A DNA stretch of 64,000 nt, taken from NCBI RefSeq assembly GCF_004379255.2, contig NC_056046.1:1364001-1428000 (forward strand), written 5' to 3'. A program made the translations under genes and the position numbers. Under the pieces are notes generated by a model. It made no database searches, was not told the DNA's origin, and saw only the letters and a program-made list of their open reading frames with translations. The DNA is from Salvia splendens. Lineage: Eukaryota > Streptophyta > Magnoliopsida > Lamiales > Lamiaceae. This document shows, piece by piece, positions 48,442-59,689 of this stretch; the stretch's first letter is position 1; each line of letters begins with the position of its first letter.

Positions 48442-49496
48442 CTTTTCAAAACCCTCAAGAGAAAGGAGTGCCAATTCTTGAATATTTAAGATGGCAAGCA
48501 TATATAAGTAGGAAAATTGATCACCACTCCCAATACTCTCTCTCCTCTATGTGTATAGAGTGGTGGTAGGCTGAAGGGAAGGGGTTGCTTTAGAAACAAG
48601 TGATTCTAAATTCTGAGTGGAGACTTTTTTTTTCTTTCTATCCTATATAGTTTGACAAATATAGCTGACACATGACACAGGAATCAACCCAACCTTTTAT
48701 CTTAAATTGCTTGAATCATCAATACAAGTCATTCCATAAATGACAAAATAATGAAATGGGGAATACTAATTTGGAATTGAAGCAGAATGCATGGAATGTA
48801 GAGCCGCAATTTTTATTTATGGGACTTGTCACGTTTCCATAAGTATGAGTTACAAGAGGTTTTGAAATAGGAGAAGCTACAATTTTAACCATATTTTGGG
48901 ATAAGGTTAATCATTAGTAGATGATTACCACTTGACACACTATGGGTAAATAGTGACTTCCTTTAATGAATAATCTATAAATTGAGCTTTTTATTGTTGA
49001 GGTTGAATTAGTCATGCATGTGATGATAATAAAAGTGTAATTATTTGTTTAAAGGTCAATTAATCCTATCACCCGTATAAAATTTGGCAAAATTGTGATA
49101 AATCAAAATCCAAGAAAAAAAATTCCCATCTTTTTATAATCACTTTGTTGGAAATGAAAGACAGCATTTATAATGAGAGAATTAAGAGCCAATGATCACT
49201 CACTTGTCATGTAAGAATTTTGACAAGATCAAATCTGTTAAGCAGCATTTAACACTCTAGCTAGAATTTTATTTCAATTTTTTTCATGAAAAAAACAGCT
49301 AATTAACAAACCACATCATCTCAATCTTTGCAATCAGCCCTGAGCAAAATAGGCTGTAAATTAGGGTCTTGGGATTAGTGAAATTAGTTCACAGAATTAA
49401 TTCTATCATATTTGAGATGTGTGATTGACATTTGAAATTACCCAAAAAGGGTCCCCCAAATATTTGATGGACTGTAGATTGAAATATTACAGAAAA
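48442..49496. other. Upstream region of the EPF-like gene and intergenic DNA
   Basis: A TATA-like CTTATATATG (minus strand) lies at about 48500-48508, consistent with transcription of the EPF-like gene from about 48470. The rest is AT-rich with no recognisable gene. Confidence 0.5.
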
Positions 49497-49679
49497 TACT
49501 CCCTCCGTCCCAGGCTACTCACACTTATTTCCTTTTTGGGCGTCCCAAGTTACTTGCACTCTTTCAATTTTTAGTAAAAATTTTCACCTTCAGCCGTCAT
49601 TTTTGACTTTCCTATACACTCATTCCTTAATCTCCGTGCCGAAAAGGAAAGGGGCGAGTAGCCAGTTACGGAGGGAGTA
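49497..49679. mobile_element. Stowaway MITE
   Basis: Left TACTCCCTCCGTCCCAGGCT and right TACTCCCTCCGTAACTGGCT (reverse complement) are canonical Stowaway ends. The element is 183 bp long with TA at both borders and no coding capacity. Confidence 0.88.
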
Positions 49680-52019
49680 CTAAATAAATACAAGTAAATT
49701 GGTATACAGCAGAGCAAATGTGTAAGTCTCTCAATTGTCTATCGGTGATAAATGGTGTGCTTTTTTTTTGTTAAGTCACAGGGATTTGATGATACACTGA
49801 AAAAATGCATGCATCGTACACTTTGACTCTCTGTCTCTATCGTTTCACTTCAATTTCAAGAACCCAATTTTTGTCTGGTTTTCAAGAAAAAAATTAATTA
49901 GACTTAAGAGTATATTTATAACACATATTATTAAATATTTCTATAAATTCAAAATTATTTGGGTGGGCATATATGGCCCCTCCAATTTACCATATATCTC
50001 CTCACATAATGACATAATAGAGATTCAAGTAGTAAAAGATTGGGATACGATCATACGAATTTGTGATCAAACATAAATCAAATGAATATATGAAAAAATT
50101 ATGCAATTTGATGGATGATAAAGTAGTAATTAAATATTTTAATAGTTGAAGCACTGTTTTGGTCATGCTCCATGCGAAAGTAATCAGAATGTTTCTGACA
50201 AAAAGATTTAAAGGTTAAATCCTGAGGTGGCAGATGACAGATACTATATGCATAAAAATGAAATAATTGAATTGACTAGTGTTGGAACCGAGAGTGATTA
50301 AAGCATATCTAATTTTGAATAAAATATTTTACCCCATACAGTAACATTAATTGTACTTTGAAGAGTGTACAGTGTTTTCTATTTCATGAGTTTTAGAAGG
50401 AAAATTACCACTAGTAAATTAGTTTATCAATTACCCTATTAAGGTTCTGGGACTGATAGTATGTTATTATCTTAAAAACAAGATTATATAAAATTTTCAA
50501 ATTTAGTCATACAATTTCTAACACATTCTTATTAAAAAAATACTAAATAATACTACTCCATTTTCTTCTTCATTTGAACCGCCGGTTCCGATTTTGAGAA
50601 ATGTAGAACCGGAAACGAACCGTGAGGCTATTTCACAGTTCCGATTTCGGTTCCGAACTGCCGGTTTTCCAGCGATTTTTTACGGTTTTTCACGGTACCG
50701 AACGGCCGGTTTCCGGCGAATCTTAGCGGTTCCGGCTAGATTTCACGGTTTTCACGGTTCTGGTTTGGAACCGTCCAGAACCGGCGGTTCCGGCACGGTT
50801 TCGGCTCGTAAAATTTGGAACCGGAACCGGCGGTTCAAAATATGGCGGTTCCGGTTCAAGAAAAAGTCACGGTTAACCGCCGGAATCGAAAACCTTGGGC
50901 ATCTCTAGTGCCAACCATCAGGGTTGAGGTTCATTTATGTTATTCTCCTCTATTACCGGTGATAGCCGTTGCACCATCTCTACTGCTTTAATATCAAATA
51001 GAGGCTACAACCTTTTCTGTTGTCCTCGATCGCGTAATTTATATTTTTTGAATTCGATATTGTTAAGATTTTAGATAGAATTTGATATATAAAAAATGAA
51101 TACTCCTACTTTTGTTCTTTGAACTACAAATTTGCAATAGAAGAAAGTTCAATAAGAATGTTGAATGCAAAGTAATTTAAATTGGTAGTAGCAGATAAGA
51201 CAGATAGTCAAAGGCTGCGTACGAGTACTTGTTATTTTTCTAAAGCAGTTAAAATGAGTTTATTTACATTCAACATATTGTCATGCTATTTTTCAGTCGA
51301 GAATTTGAATTATATGAGCACTTTTGCTTTTATCAAAAAAAGTAAATTAAGAGATAATTTATGAATAAGCATACGAGTAGATTTGTCATATTGTGAAGAT
51401 TAATTACCACTTTAAAACATATTCCAATAATAAAATTTGTGAGTATATATTTTCTTAGTGTGTTTTACAAATGTTGAATTTGTTAAAATAAAAAGAAGTC
51501 GATTAAAGGTTGACAAAGAGAAATATCAAATGATCCTATCACAGCCGAGGTGATTGGTGCCGTTGCGGTCGAGGCTCAAATTTGAAGATAAGATGATAAA
51601 AAAACAATGGAAGATGAAGGTCATTGATGCCATTGGTCGAGTCGGATGCATGCATGACATATGCATAAGCACAATGTGCCGAAACCTCTATAACATTGAA
51701 GTTTTTATACATTGGCAATGATTTTATGCCATTCCTTTTTACATGAATCACGTGACTTTTATTGCAGCTCGTTTCTCAAATCTAAATCGTGACGTGACCG
51801 AGCCACACTCCTTCGATGAATTATCTCTAACAATGATAATATTAAGTGACTTGTTTGATCCGCAACTGAATGACTGAAGGAGAAACGTTTCACCAAAAGT
51901 TTACTAGAAACTTCTTTAGTTTTTTTTAAATGATCAACTGAATAACCACCACTCATTTCTTTTCTTTTATTTAAAAAAATATAGAATTGGTAGAGTGATC
52001 ACAGTATCAACAATCCAAC
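49680..52019. other. AT-rich intergenic stretch
   Basis: No gene is supported. Two adjacent minus-strand ORFs at 51539-51751 and 51759-51956 are the only frames of note and have no recognisable domain. The GGTTCC-rich repeat at about 50575-50905 is listed separately. Confidence 0.55.
50575..50905. repeat. Degenerate GGTTCC/CCGG-rich repeat
   Basis: About 330 bp is built from many direct and inverted copies of GGTTCCGG, AACCGCCGG and CACGGTT in otherwise AT-rich DNA. The outer parts are loosely mirrored: AACCGCCGGTTCCGATTTTG on the left, and AAGGTTTTCGATTCCGGCGG on the right in reverse complement. No target duplication is evident. It is probably a decayed non-autonomous DNA transposon or a local repeat expansion. 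Confidence 0.55.
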
Positions 52020-52121
52020 GGGAGTGGATCCCCTGCTGTGGTGGAATGGAAACACTGCAGGGGATGTTGTGCTACAAAACGTCGACGTTTTCTCCCAGCT
52101 TTTGCAAACTCTATCAAATAA

Positions 52122-52294
52122 GGGAGAGGATCCCCTGCTGTGCACAAATCACAGCAGGCCCTGCGGCCCCTCACAAACATTCTTTAAATATTAAATTATA
52201 TATTTTTTTAATAAATAAAATAATAATAAAAAATTGTATTGTATGGGGCAGCAGGGCCCTGCTGTGATTTGTGCACCGCAGGAGATCCTCTCCC
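52122..52294. mobile_element. Nested Mutator-type MITE, 173 bp
   Basis: A perfect 9-bp duplication, ATCAAATAA, lies at 52113-52121 and 52295-52303. The inverted ends of about 48 bp begin GGGAGAGGATC and include GTGCACAAATCACAGCAGG. The termini resemble those of the surrounding element (GGGAGTGGATCC), so both probably belong to one family. It sits just inside the left inverted repeat. Confidence 0.88.
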
Positions 52295-52841
52295 ATCAAA
52301 TAACGACATCGCCTGCTGCACTAATTAAAACAGCAACGTTTTGATCCAGTTACTGCAGCCCTTTCTTTATCAATTAAACTTACATTTGCTTACTTTTTTT
52401 AATAACACTTGTGGTGGTAGTATCCATAATTGATTTGATCAATGATTTGAGTTAATACATTTGCACTACTCTAATGTCCACACCACCGTTAATGAAATAG
52501 AATTAATTATTAATTTGTTGAATAGTGATTATATTTATATAGTAGTAATACTTTGTTGATTGGGGAGTAATCTTTAGCAATTAAAATTTTCATTTAAAAA
52601 CATTTTAACTAATATTATTATAAATTAATGTGATATTAATACGTTATTATTTAAAATCCCAATTATAGCTTATTGACTGCAATAGATAGTTATTAATTTT
52701 AATTATAATTTATTTTCAATTTACTCAATTGGCCTATGATGGTTAAAATTGAAACTAATACTATAACAAAATAAAAAATGATATGCCAATAAAACTGTCA
52801 TTTTTATATCAACATATTTTGATTTATACTGTAAATACAAT

Positions 52842-53582
52842 CAGTGGCGGATCCGGACCTCGAAAATGGCAGGGGCGAAAATTTAATATTTAAATATTAA
52901 ATATTTAATTTAATATTATTTTTAATAATAAAATAAATAAAATTATATTAATATTTAAGTAGCACTAGCTTCGTTAATAAAATATAAACATGCATTAGCT
53001 TGCAAATATGTATTACTCATTTAAAAATATAAAATTATTGTAAATATTATATACATTCAAAATCATCGTAAATATTATATACAAAAGTGATATAAGTAGA
53101 GCAGTAAATATTTAGATTTCAAAAATATTTAAATGTTTATTTTGTTACATCGAGAATAATTAAGATGCATGGATCACAAATTATAAGTACTTTAGGAAAA
53201 AAAATATTAACACAAGATTAAAAATAATTTTAACTAAAGAATAAATATAACGGTAAAATATATGTAAATTAGTAAAAGTTTAGATTTTATAAAGTATTTA
53301 AAGGTATTATTTTGATGATAAGAAAGAAATATGAATTGATAAACTAAAAGAGTAAAAAATGAAAAAAAATATGCTCTTGTTAAGAGTTGATCCCTAGACC
53401 TCTTAGAAAAAAACTAAAACTCAAACCATTAGACTACTCCATTTATTGAAATCAAAGTATATTTCTACACTCCATGGAGGGGGCGGATATGCTATTTTCG
53501 GCTCGATTCAAGGGAAAGTTTAGGCTCTCCGAATGGCCGGGAGGGGGCGACCGCCCCCTCCTGCCCCCTAGATCCGCCACTG
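52842..53582. mobile_element. Nested hAT-type non-autonomous element, 741 bp
   Basis: A perfect 8-bp duplication, AATACAAT, lies at 52834-52841 and 53583-53590. The ends are CAGTGGCGGATCCGG and, in reverse complement, CAGTGGCGGATCTAGGGGG. The interior is AT-rich and non-coding; a GC-rich GGGGGCGACCGCCCCC palindrome lies near the right end. The same termini occur at 9780-9955. Confidence 0.88.
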
Positions 53583-54388
53583 AATACAATGACACCAATT
53601 TGTCAAAACACAACGTCAGATTGTTGATTGTTGTCTTATCGTATTTGATTTTGTTATATTAGTTTTATTTAGGGTATTTTATGATTTTATATTTCAATTT
53701 ATGAGATCGACAAGAAGTCAACACAAAATTATGATTTAAAATAAAATTATCCTTTAGTATTACACTAAAAAATACCTTAAATAATAAAACTAAGGGAGTT
53801 TCAATTATTTTTTTAAATGAATTTGTAGTGTGATATTAATATATTATACTAATTGAGATTAATAAATTTAAATATAAAAATGATTTTTCAAATTTGATAT
53901 TTTCAGTTGAAATAAAGTATAAGTAGAACTGATAACTCCCAATTGAAATCGATAAGATAAAAATATAATTTTAAATACTAATAATCTCTTGAGATTACAT
54001 TAATTTATCATAATATTAATAGTTAAATACGTAAAATTTAAATGAGCATGGTATGGGATTTATAAAATTATGAAATGTTAATTAGTAAAATAAATAACCC
54101 ACGAAATGAGTAGTTCATTACTAATTAATCCTTCAAATAACATTATTGACTACGTAAAATCGCTGGAATATGCATTACTAATATTTTATTGGTGCATTGA
54201 GTTGCATTGCATGTATATTTGGATAGAGTTTGCAAAAGCTGGGAGAAACGTCGACGTTTTGTAGCACAGCATCCTTGCTGACTGCTGTGTTCCCACCACA
54301 GCAGGGGATCCACTCCCCAATCAACTTCTCAAACAAAAATCAAATTCTGTGCAAAATTGAAGCAAGGAATTGAAGATGGCGGCGGCGT

Positions 54389-57007
54389 ATGCTGCTCTGG
54401 TTTCCCTCACTCATATCATACACCAAATCGAGCACCATCCGCCCTCCGCTCTCTCTCGACAAGCAACAAGTCGATGCCCTCACTCAGAGCCTCAATTTCC
54501 TGCAACAATTTCTCGAAACCTACACCTCTCTCGCCGGATACAGCGAAGAAGCGGCTCAGCTCTTGGAGATGCGCATCGCGACCGCTGCTCACTTTGCCGA
54601 AGATGTTATCGAATCAGCAATCGCGGATCGAATTCTCAATCAAACAAATTCCGCCGACTTCCACCGCAGTTTCGAAGGTGCGATACAACGCATGAATTCG
54701 ATCGCGAAAGAGGCGATCCAGATTAAGGAGAAGAAGTTAGGGAGAAGCTGCTCGACTTCGATTGCCGTTGGATCGACGAGATCTGCTTACACGGAGCAGA
54801 AATTCGTCGCGGTGGGGATAGATGATGCATTGTACGAATTGCTGGATAAGCTCACTGGAGGAAACAGCTCTGATTGCCTGATCATCTCCATTGTTGGCAT
54901 GGGCGGTATTGGTAAGAGCGCACTTGCTAGAACTCTGTTTGAGAATGAGCTAATTGATTACCATTTCGACATTTTAGCTTGGATTACAGTATCTCAGGAA
55001 TACAGTGTGTGGTCTCTTTTACATCTTCTCTGTGTCAAAATTACGACAGATTGGGAACCCTTGAAAGATATGAATGAAGATGAATTAGGAGAAATTATAT
55101 ATAGAAGTTCGTGGAGAGGGAGGTATTTGATAGTGATGGATGATATTTGGAATATTGAGGTTTTGAAACAGCTTAGAATCTTCTTCCCAAATAACAGAAA
55201 TGGGAGTAGAATTGTGATCACCACTAGGCAATCAAACTTGGCATATGAGCTAAGTAACTGTTATATGCATGTGGTGAAATTCTTAGATGAGGATGCAAGT
55301 TGGGATCTACGTCGTGAGAATGTATTTGGAGAGGGAAATTGCCCTGTTGAATTGGTGGAAGTTGGAAAGAGAATTGCTAAAAATTGCAGTGGAATTCCTC
55401 TGTCAATTGTTGTTGTTGGAGGGCATCTAGCTAAGTCCGAACCAACACAAGAATATTGGGAGTATATTTTGGGAGACTTGAGTTCAGTTGTGAATTCAGA
55501 GGATGACGAGCACTGCTTGAAAATATTGCATCTGAGTTATAGGGAGTTGCCGGTGCACCTGAAGCCGTGCTTTCTCTATATGGCCGTGTTTCATGAAGAT
55601 AGTGTTATTCGTGTCTCAACCCTCGTCAAGCTGTTGGTTGGAGAAGGAATTTTGAAACCAGTTACTGGGAAAAGCCATGAAAAGGTTGCAGAAGACTATG
55701 TTAAGGAACTTATTGATAGGAATCTCATTTTAGCAAGTTCATATGGTCATGATGGAAAAGTGAAAGTGTGTAAGATGCATGATCTGCTAAGGGACTTGTG
55801 CTTGAGAGAAGTCGAAAAGCAGAAGTTTTTTCGTACCCTAACAGAGAAGAGTCTGGGTTTTCCACTAGATTTGAGCTCTGAACGCCGTATTGTTGTTAAT
55901 AAACATAAATCAGAGGAAGAAAATTCCCCTGATGAAGTCTTTGATGCCCTGGGATCTGCAAAGTTTGCCCGGTCTTTGATATCGAAGTCTCAAGAACCCT
56001 TGCTGTCACTCAATCTTAGATTGCTGAGGGTATGCTCATCAGTTGTTGAAAGTTTCCCTGTGGCTATTTTCGGGAAAGTTAATTTGAGTTATCTCTCTCT
56101 CACTGATCAAGTATCAAATCTGTTACCTAGAAGTATTCCTTCTTTAATCTCCCTCCTCTGGAATCTACAGATACTAATTTGGGATACTAATGCAACTGTA
56201 CCATCTGAGATTTGGGAGATGCCTCTAATCAAGCATGTCATTTTCAGCAAAGCTGAGCTCCCAGATCCTCCTGTAGAAGATGGCGGCATTGTGTTGGAAA
56301 ATCTACGGACGCTCATGAAGATACATAATTTCAACTGTACTGAAGAGGTGGTTAGGAGAATTCCGAACATCAAGAAGTTGAAGATATACTATGAGGACTT
56401 CACAGAAGGGCCTCCTCGAAGCTGCATTGACAATCTTGTCCGTCTCCATAAACTCGAATCACTTGGCATAGTCATTGATCCCTTCCCCAATGTGGTGGAA
56501 ACTCGGAGGCACTTGGTGCAGAACCTCACCTTCCCACAATCACTCAAGAAATTAACGATAGGCCACATTCGTCTACACTGGGACGACCTGAATACCAAGA
56601 TAGGCTCGTTGCCACTTCTTGAAGTCCTCAAACTGAAATGGAAATCCTTCGTCGGGCGCAAGTGGGAAACAGTTGAAGGGAAATTCCGCAGTTTGAAATT
56701 CTTGTTGGTTGAGTTCTGTGATCTGGAGCAGTGGATGACAGAAAGCACCCACTTTCCTCGCCTTGAGCACATTGTTTTGAGAGAGTTACGGTTGTTGAAA
56801 GAGATTGATTCGGTTATAGGAGATATACCAACACTTGGATCAATTGAGTTGGAATGTTGCACCATTTCTGCTGTCATCTCTGCTAAAACATTACTGGATG
56901 AACAAGAGGAGCTTGGAAATGATGTCCTTCGAGTTCGAGTTTTGCTCTTGGGGAAGAACAAGTTGGTGGAGAGCTTAGCAAGCCCCAACATCCAAGTGGA
57001 AACCTGA
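54389..57007 (+). CDS. CC-NB-ARC-LRR disease resistance protein (R1-like), N-terminal frame disturbed
   Basis: This is a single-exon open frame of 872 residues. Motifs in order are: the CC region with AEDVIES (about 70-76), P-loop GMGGIGKSALA (about 170), kinase-2 YLIVMDDIW (about 247), GSRIVITTR, GLPL-type CSGIPLSIVVVGG (about 332), CFLYMAVFHEDSVI, MHD in CKMHDLLRDL (about 462), and a degenerate LRR domain to the end. It resembles the Solanaceae/Lamiales R1-type family, so it is presumably a cytoplasmic immune receptor. The conserved start of this family (MAAAYAALVSLTHI) is at 54376 in a different frame. The two frames meet at a CT-repeat around 54445-54462. If this is a real allele, translation from 54389 gives an aberrant first 22 residues. 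Confidence 0.88.
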   Translation: MLLWFPSLISYTKSSTIRPPLSLDKQQVDALTQSLNFLQQFLETYTSLAGYSEEAAQLLEMRIATAAHFAEDVIESAIADRILNQTNSADFHRSFEGAIQRMNSIAKEAIQIKEKKLGRSCSTSIAVGSTRSAYTEQKFVAVGIDDALYELLDKLTGGNSSDCLIISIVGMGGIGKSALARTLFENELIDYHFDILAWITVSQEYSVWSLLHLLCVKITTDWEPLKDMNEDELGEIIYRSSWRGRYLIVMDDIWNIEVLKQLRIFFPNNRNGSRIVITTRQSNLAYELSNCYMHVVKFLDEDASWDLRRENVFGEGNCPVELVEVGKRIAKNCSGIPLSIVVVGGHLAKSEPTQEYWEYILGDLSSVVNSEDDEHCLKILHLSYRELPVHLKPCFLYMAVFHEDSVIRVSTLVKLLVGEGILKPVTGKSHEKVAEDYVKELIDRNLILASSYGHDGKVKVCKMHDLLRDLCLREVEKQKFFRTLTEKSLGFPLDLSSERRIVVNKHKSEEENSPDEVFDALGSAKFARSLISKSQEPLLSLNLRLLRVCSSVVESFPVAIFGKVNLSYLSLTDQVSNLLPRSIPSLISLLWNLQILIWDTNATVPSEIWEMPLIKHVIFSKAELPDPPVEDGGIVLENLRTLMKIHNFNCTEEVVRRIPNIKKLKIYYEDFTEGPPRSCIDNLVRLHKLESLGIVIDPFPNVVETRRHLVQNLTFPQSLKKLTIGHIRLHWDDLNTKIGSLPLLEVLKLKWKSFVGRKWETVEGKFRSLKFLLVEFCDLEQWMTESTHFPRLEHIVLRELRLLKEIDSVIGDIPTLGSIELECCTISAVISAKTLLDEQEELGNDVLRVRVLLLGKNKLVESLASPNIQVET

Positions 57008-57086
57008 TACTGCCAGGATCGAATTTGTCTCCTTTTCAAAATGAACATCATGCCTCAGCTGCAAAAAAGTGTTGTTTTTTGAGACA

Positions 57087-57373
57087 AGCATGGAGTTCAA
57101 AGACTTTGAGGCTCGTTACGTTGACCTTGGCGATTATGTGAAGCTATGGTTGCTGTGCTTCTCTATCATCCCCCAAGGAGCCGTGATCAAGAAGAGGCTG
57201 ATGCTGCAATGGTGGGTTGTTGAAGGCTTTGCATCAACTGAGAAAAAGAAGCGGTTGACTACTTTGGAGAACTGATACGCAGGGGCTTTCATTGAGCTCG
57301 TGAGCGACAACAGAAGCCTCTCGGCCGGTGGCTGCACGCTTCATCCCTTCATCGATCAGCATCGGTGGCGCTA
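57087..57373 (+). pseudogene. NLR winged-helix relic (RPP13-like subfamily)
   Basis: A fragment of about 95 codons directly downstream of the NLR reads VKLWLLCFSIIPQGAVIKKR and then LQWWVVEGF. This is the RNBS-D/winged-helix region of a different CC-NLR subfamily (RPP13-like protein 4 type). After about 57257 the match shifts frame: ELIRRG, then FIELVSDNRSLSAGGCTLHPFI in a third frame, corresponding to the MHD region. Neither a P-loop nor an LRR of this gene is present nearby. It is a truncated, frameshifted relic. Confidence 0.75.
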
Positions 57374-57779
57374 GCTGAGGGCCAGATTGATCATGACACA
57401 TTTTCATTTTTAGGACGTCATTACAATCGATACAATTTTAATGCAAAATGTATCAGTGTGCAATCTCAGGTGGAAAAGGTTTTTTTTTTAAAGTGAAACT
57501 ATTTTTTTCAAATGAACCAAAATTACAAGAGAATAGTATTAGTAGTACTATTTTTTATACTACTATACATAACAATAAGATCACAATATTATAGTTGATG
57601 AAAGAAACTGTGCGAAATGAGAAAATAGAAGAAAAAATTGAAAATCAATTCATATTTCTAAACACACACGATTATATCGTTTTCAATAAACACAATTTTA
57701 CAACTTCTATTTTTTTTCAATTAATATTTTAATTTCCTTTTTCGAATTTAAAAGGGCAATATTAGTACTTCTCAGCTTA
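57374..57779. other. Intergenic, AT-rich
   Basis: Nothing recognisable is seen. It ends in the promoter region of the prefoldin gene, whose C/T-rich leader begins at about 57780. Confidence 0.5.
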
Positions 57780-57897
57780 AACCCTCTCCTTCCTCCCGAA
57801 CCCCTGTGTTACGTCGTCTCCACCTCGCTGCCGCCCGCCTCCTCCTCCGCCGCCGTGTTTCGGAAGAAGTAGGCTGTATCTCGATTTTAAACTCAAG
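57780..57897 (+). other. Untranslated first exon of the prefoldin gene
   Basis: This C-rich leader has CCGCC repeats and ends before GTGAGTATTG, a good donor. The matching acceptor is TCTTCAG at 59242, giving a leader intron of about 1.34 kb. The start of the exon is inferred from composition. Confidence 0.5.
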
Positions 57898-59251
57898 GTG
57901 AGTATTGTCGGTTAACTTTCACCTCTTTCAAATGATCGTTCCTACTAATATGGGTTTGTGGAATGCGGAACTTCGAGTAAAAATGGCGTTTACTGTGTTT
58001 GGAGGTTATAATGAATTGAATAACCGTAGTCCGTAGATAGTTTGCAAATCTCCGAGGAAGATTCGCCACTACTTTATGCTGTAACTTTTAAGAACGATCA
58101 AAATGGAAGGGTAATTATCTAGGTTAGTAAAGCGCACAGATTTAATTGAAACTACCAGAAAATTAAACAATTGAATATTCATTGTATGCTGAAATCCTTT
58201 GTGAATGAGAAATATACGAATTATTCATTTATTCAGAGATGAGCTGTGATGCAAGTTTAGTGTAGCAGTTGATTTTCTGGAAACTGTTAGTGATGGATAG
58301 GAATAGGAGCATTTGCTTAGAGTTTAGTTACCATAGAGTTCTGATGAGGATTAATGAAACCTAGATTGTCTGAGTTTGAGTATGCCTACGTTTTTGGATA
58401 TGGATGAATATGATCGAGTGAGATCTTCAGAAATTAAAAGAGGAGTTGTGATGAAATTGGCTTTTTGAAGCTTTGATTGATTGAGCTAGTGGCTGTGTGT
58501 TCTAGGCGTCAATATATTTCGTTGGTTGAAACTGGACTCCTGAACCTGAGCCTGACCAGAAATCAGCTACGACTTCCTAGCCCAAATATGGCACACGTGG
58601 TTGTCTTTTCGATCTGGTTGCAGACAGTAGTTTATTCTTGTGTTTTTTTTTATGGTTCAGGTATAAATTATTGGATTGTTTGAATCTATTGGTATGATTG
58701 ATAGCAAGCATTGTTTTTGTTTCTTGTCATCTTGAGAATCTAGCTCTCTTTGTTCTGGTTATCACATATTCAAACTGTTTTCTTTTTTGAAACAAAATAG
58801 ATGATTGTAAGTTCATTCAGGTTTATCACATTCGGGCTTGCTTGATAAGAACTAGCGATTGTTTTATTAAAAGACCTTGCCATAGTTCTTGGCTAACGAA
58901 CCATTCACACCTCTTTACAAGTAACTGAACCTTGTCTTTGCTTCGACTACTGTGCAATACTGTCTCAACGTAGCATTCTAGTGTGGAACTTAGATCACTT
59001 TGATTTTTATTATGGTGGTTAGAAACTTAGAGGTTGAGGTGGGATAAGCATATAAAAGAAAGATCTGTAGGCCCTGTACCAACTCCTTATTGAGCTGTGC
59101 CTACGGGTATTTAATCGAACTAAACAATTTCATGTTTGTAATACTAAATGATTCCCTTTCATCTTTCCTTGAAAAAAGTAATGGCTATATTGTGATCCTG
59201 TGGAAGATCCCTGATTGTTACCAACGTTTCTTTTATCTTCAGATTAATAGT

Positions 59252-59689
59252 ATGGCCAGGGCTGAAGGTGATATCAAAGAACCGATGAATGAGCAAGCCA
59301 TTGCAAATGTGTATGCTTCCATGAGGAACGAAATCAACCAAATCTACTCCAAGATCACCGAGCTTGAAATGGAGGTCAGCGAGCACTCCCTCGTGGTCAA
59401 CGCCATAAAACCACTTGATCCATCAAGGCGATGCTACCGGATGATTGGAGGTGTCCTTGTTGAAAGAACAATCAGAGAAGTTCTACCAGCTGTGCAGAGG
59501 AACAAGGAGGGTCTTGAAGAGGTGATTGCTCGGCTCAATGAAGCGTCCGAGAAGAAGAAAAAGGACCTGGCCGAATTCGAGTCCAAGTACAAAATCAGAA
59601 TCCGGAAGGGCGATGGTGAAATGAAGGATGAAAGTAAGAAGGAAGGGAACGCGCAGGGCGTCCTCGTTGGCCCTGCCGGATCGAATTAA
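59252..59689 (+). CDS. PFD2: Prefoldin subunit 2
   Basis: This is a single coding exon of 145 residues, the usual length for plant prefoldin 2. It is a beta-type prefoldin with two coiled-coil helices (YASMRNEINQIYSKITELEM and VQRNKEGLEEVIARLNEA). Between them lies the beta-hairpin region CYRMIGGVLVERTIREVLP. The C-terminal tail is acidic and basic, ending VGPAGSN. The hexameric prefoldin chaperone delivers actin and tubulin to the CCT chaperonin in the cytosol. The frame is open upstream to 59090, but the AG acceptor at 59241-59242 and the conserved MARAEGD start place the ATG at 59252. It lies between two NLR loci but is unrelated to them. Confidence 0.93.
   Translation: MARAEGDIKEPMNEQAIANVYASMRNEINQIYSKITELEMEVSEHSLVVNAIKPLDPSRRCYRMIGGVLVERTIREVLPAVQRNKEGLEEVIARLNEASEKKKKDLAEFESKYKIRIRKGDGEMKDESKKEGNAQGVLVGPAGSN

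Larger units (their letters stand above)
52020..54317. mobile_element. Non-autonomous Mutator-like element with long terminal inverted repeats
   Basis: The ends form inverted repeats of about 95-100 bp: both begin GGGAGTGGATCCCCTGCTG and continue through AAAACGTCGACGTTT, CTCCCAGCTTTTGCAAACT and CTATC. Flanks CAATCCAAC on the left and CAATCAAC on the right look like a 9-bp duplication with one base lost. Long inverted ends plus about 9 bp indicate Mutator. The 2.3-kb interior has no transposase and contains two further insertions (52122-52294 and 52842-53582). The right end lies 58 bp before the conserved ATG of the NLR gene. Confidence 0.82.

Noticed and set aside
48442..48501. Earlier in-frame ATG (48501) for the EPF-like precursor
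   Set aside because: It overlaps a TATA-like sequence and would bury the signal peptide behind 20 residues.
51539..51956. Two adjacent minus-strand ORFs of 70 and 65 codons
   Set aside because: I recognise no family, no plausible splice joins them, and the surroundings are repeat-rich.
57069..57275. 68-codon ORF behind the NLR as a small gene
   Set aside because: Its sequence is the winged-helix part of an NLR and continues in other frames, so it is a relic.
59090..59251. N-terminal extension of prefoldin 2
   Set aside because: It is intron sequence read through; a splice acceptor at 59241-59242 and the conserved start follow.
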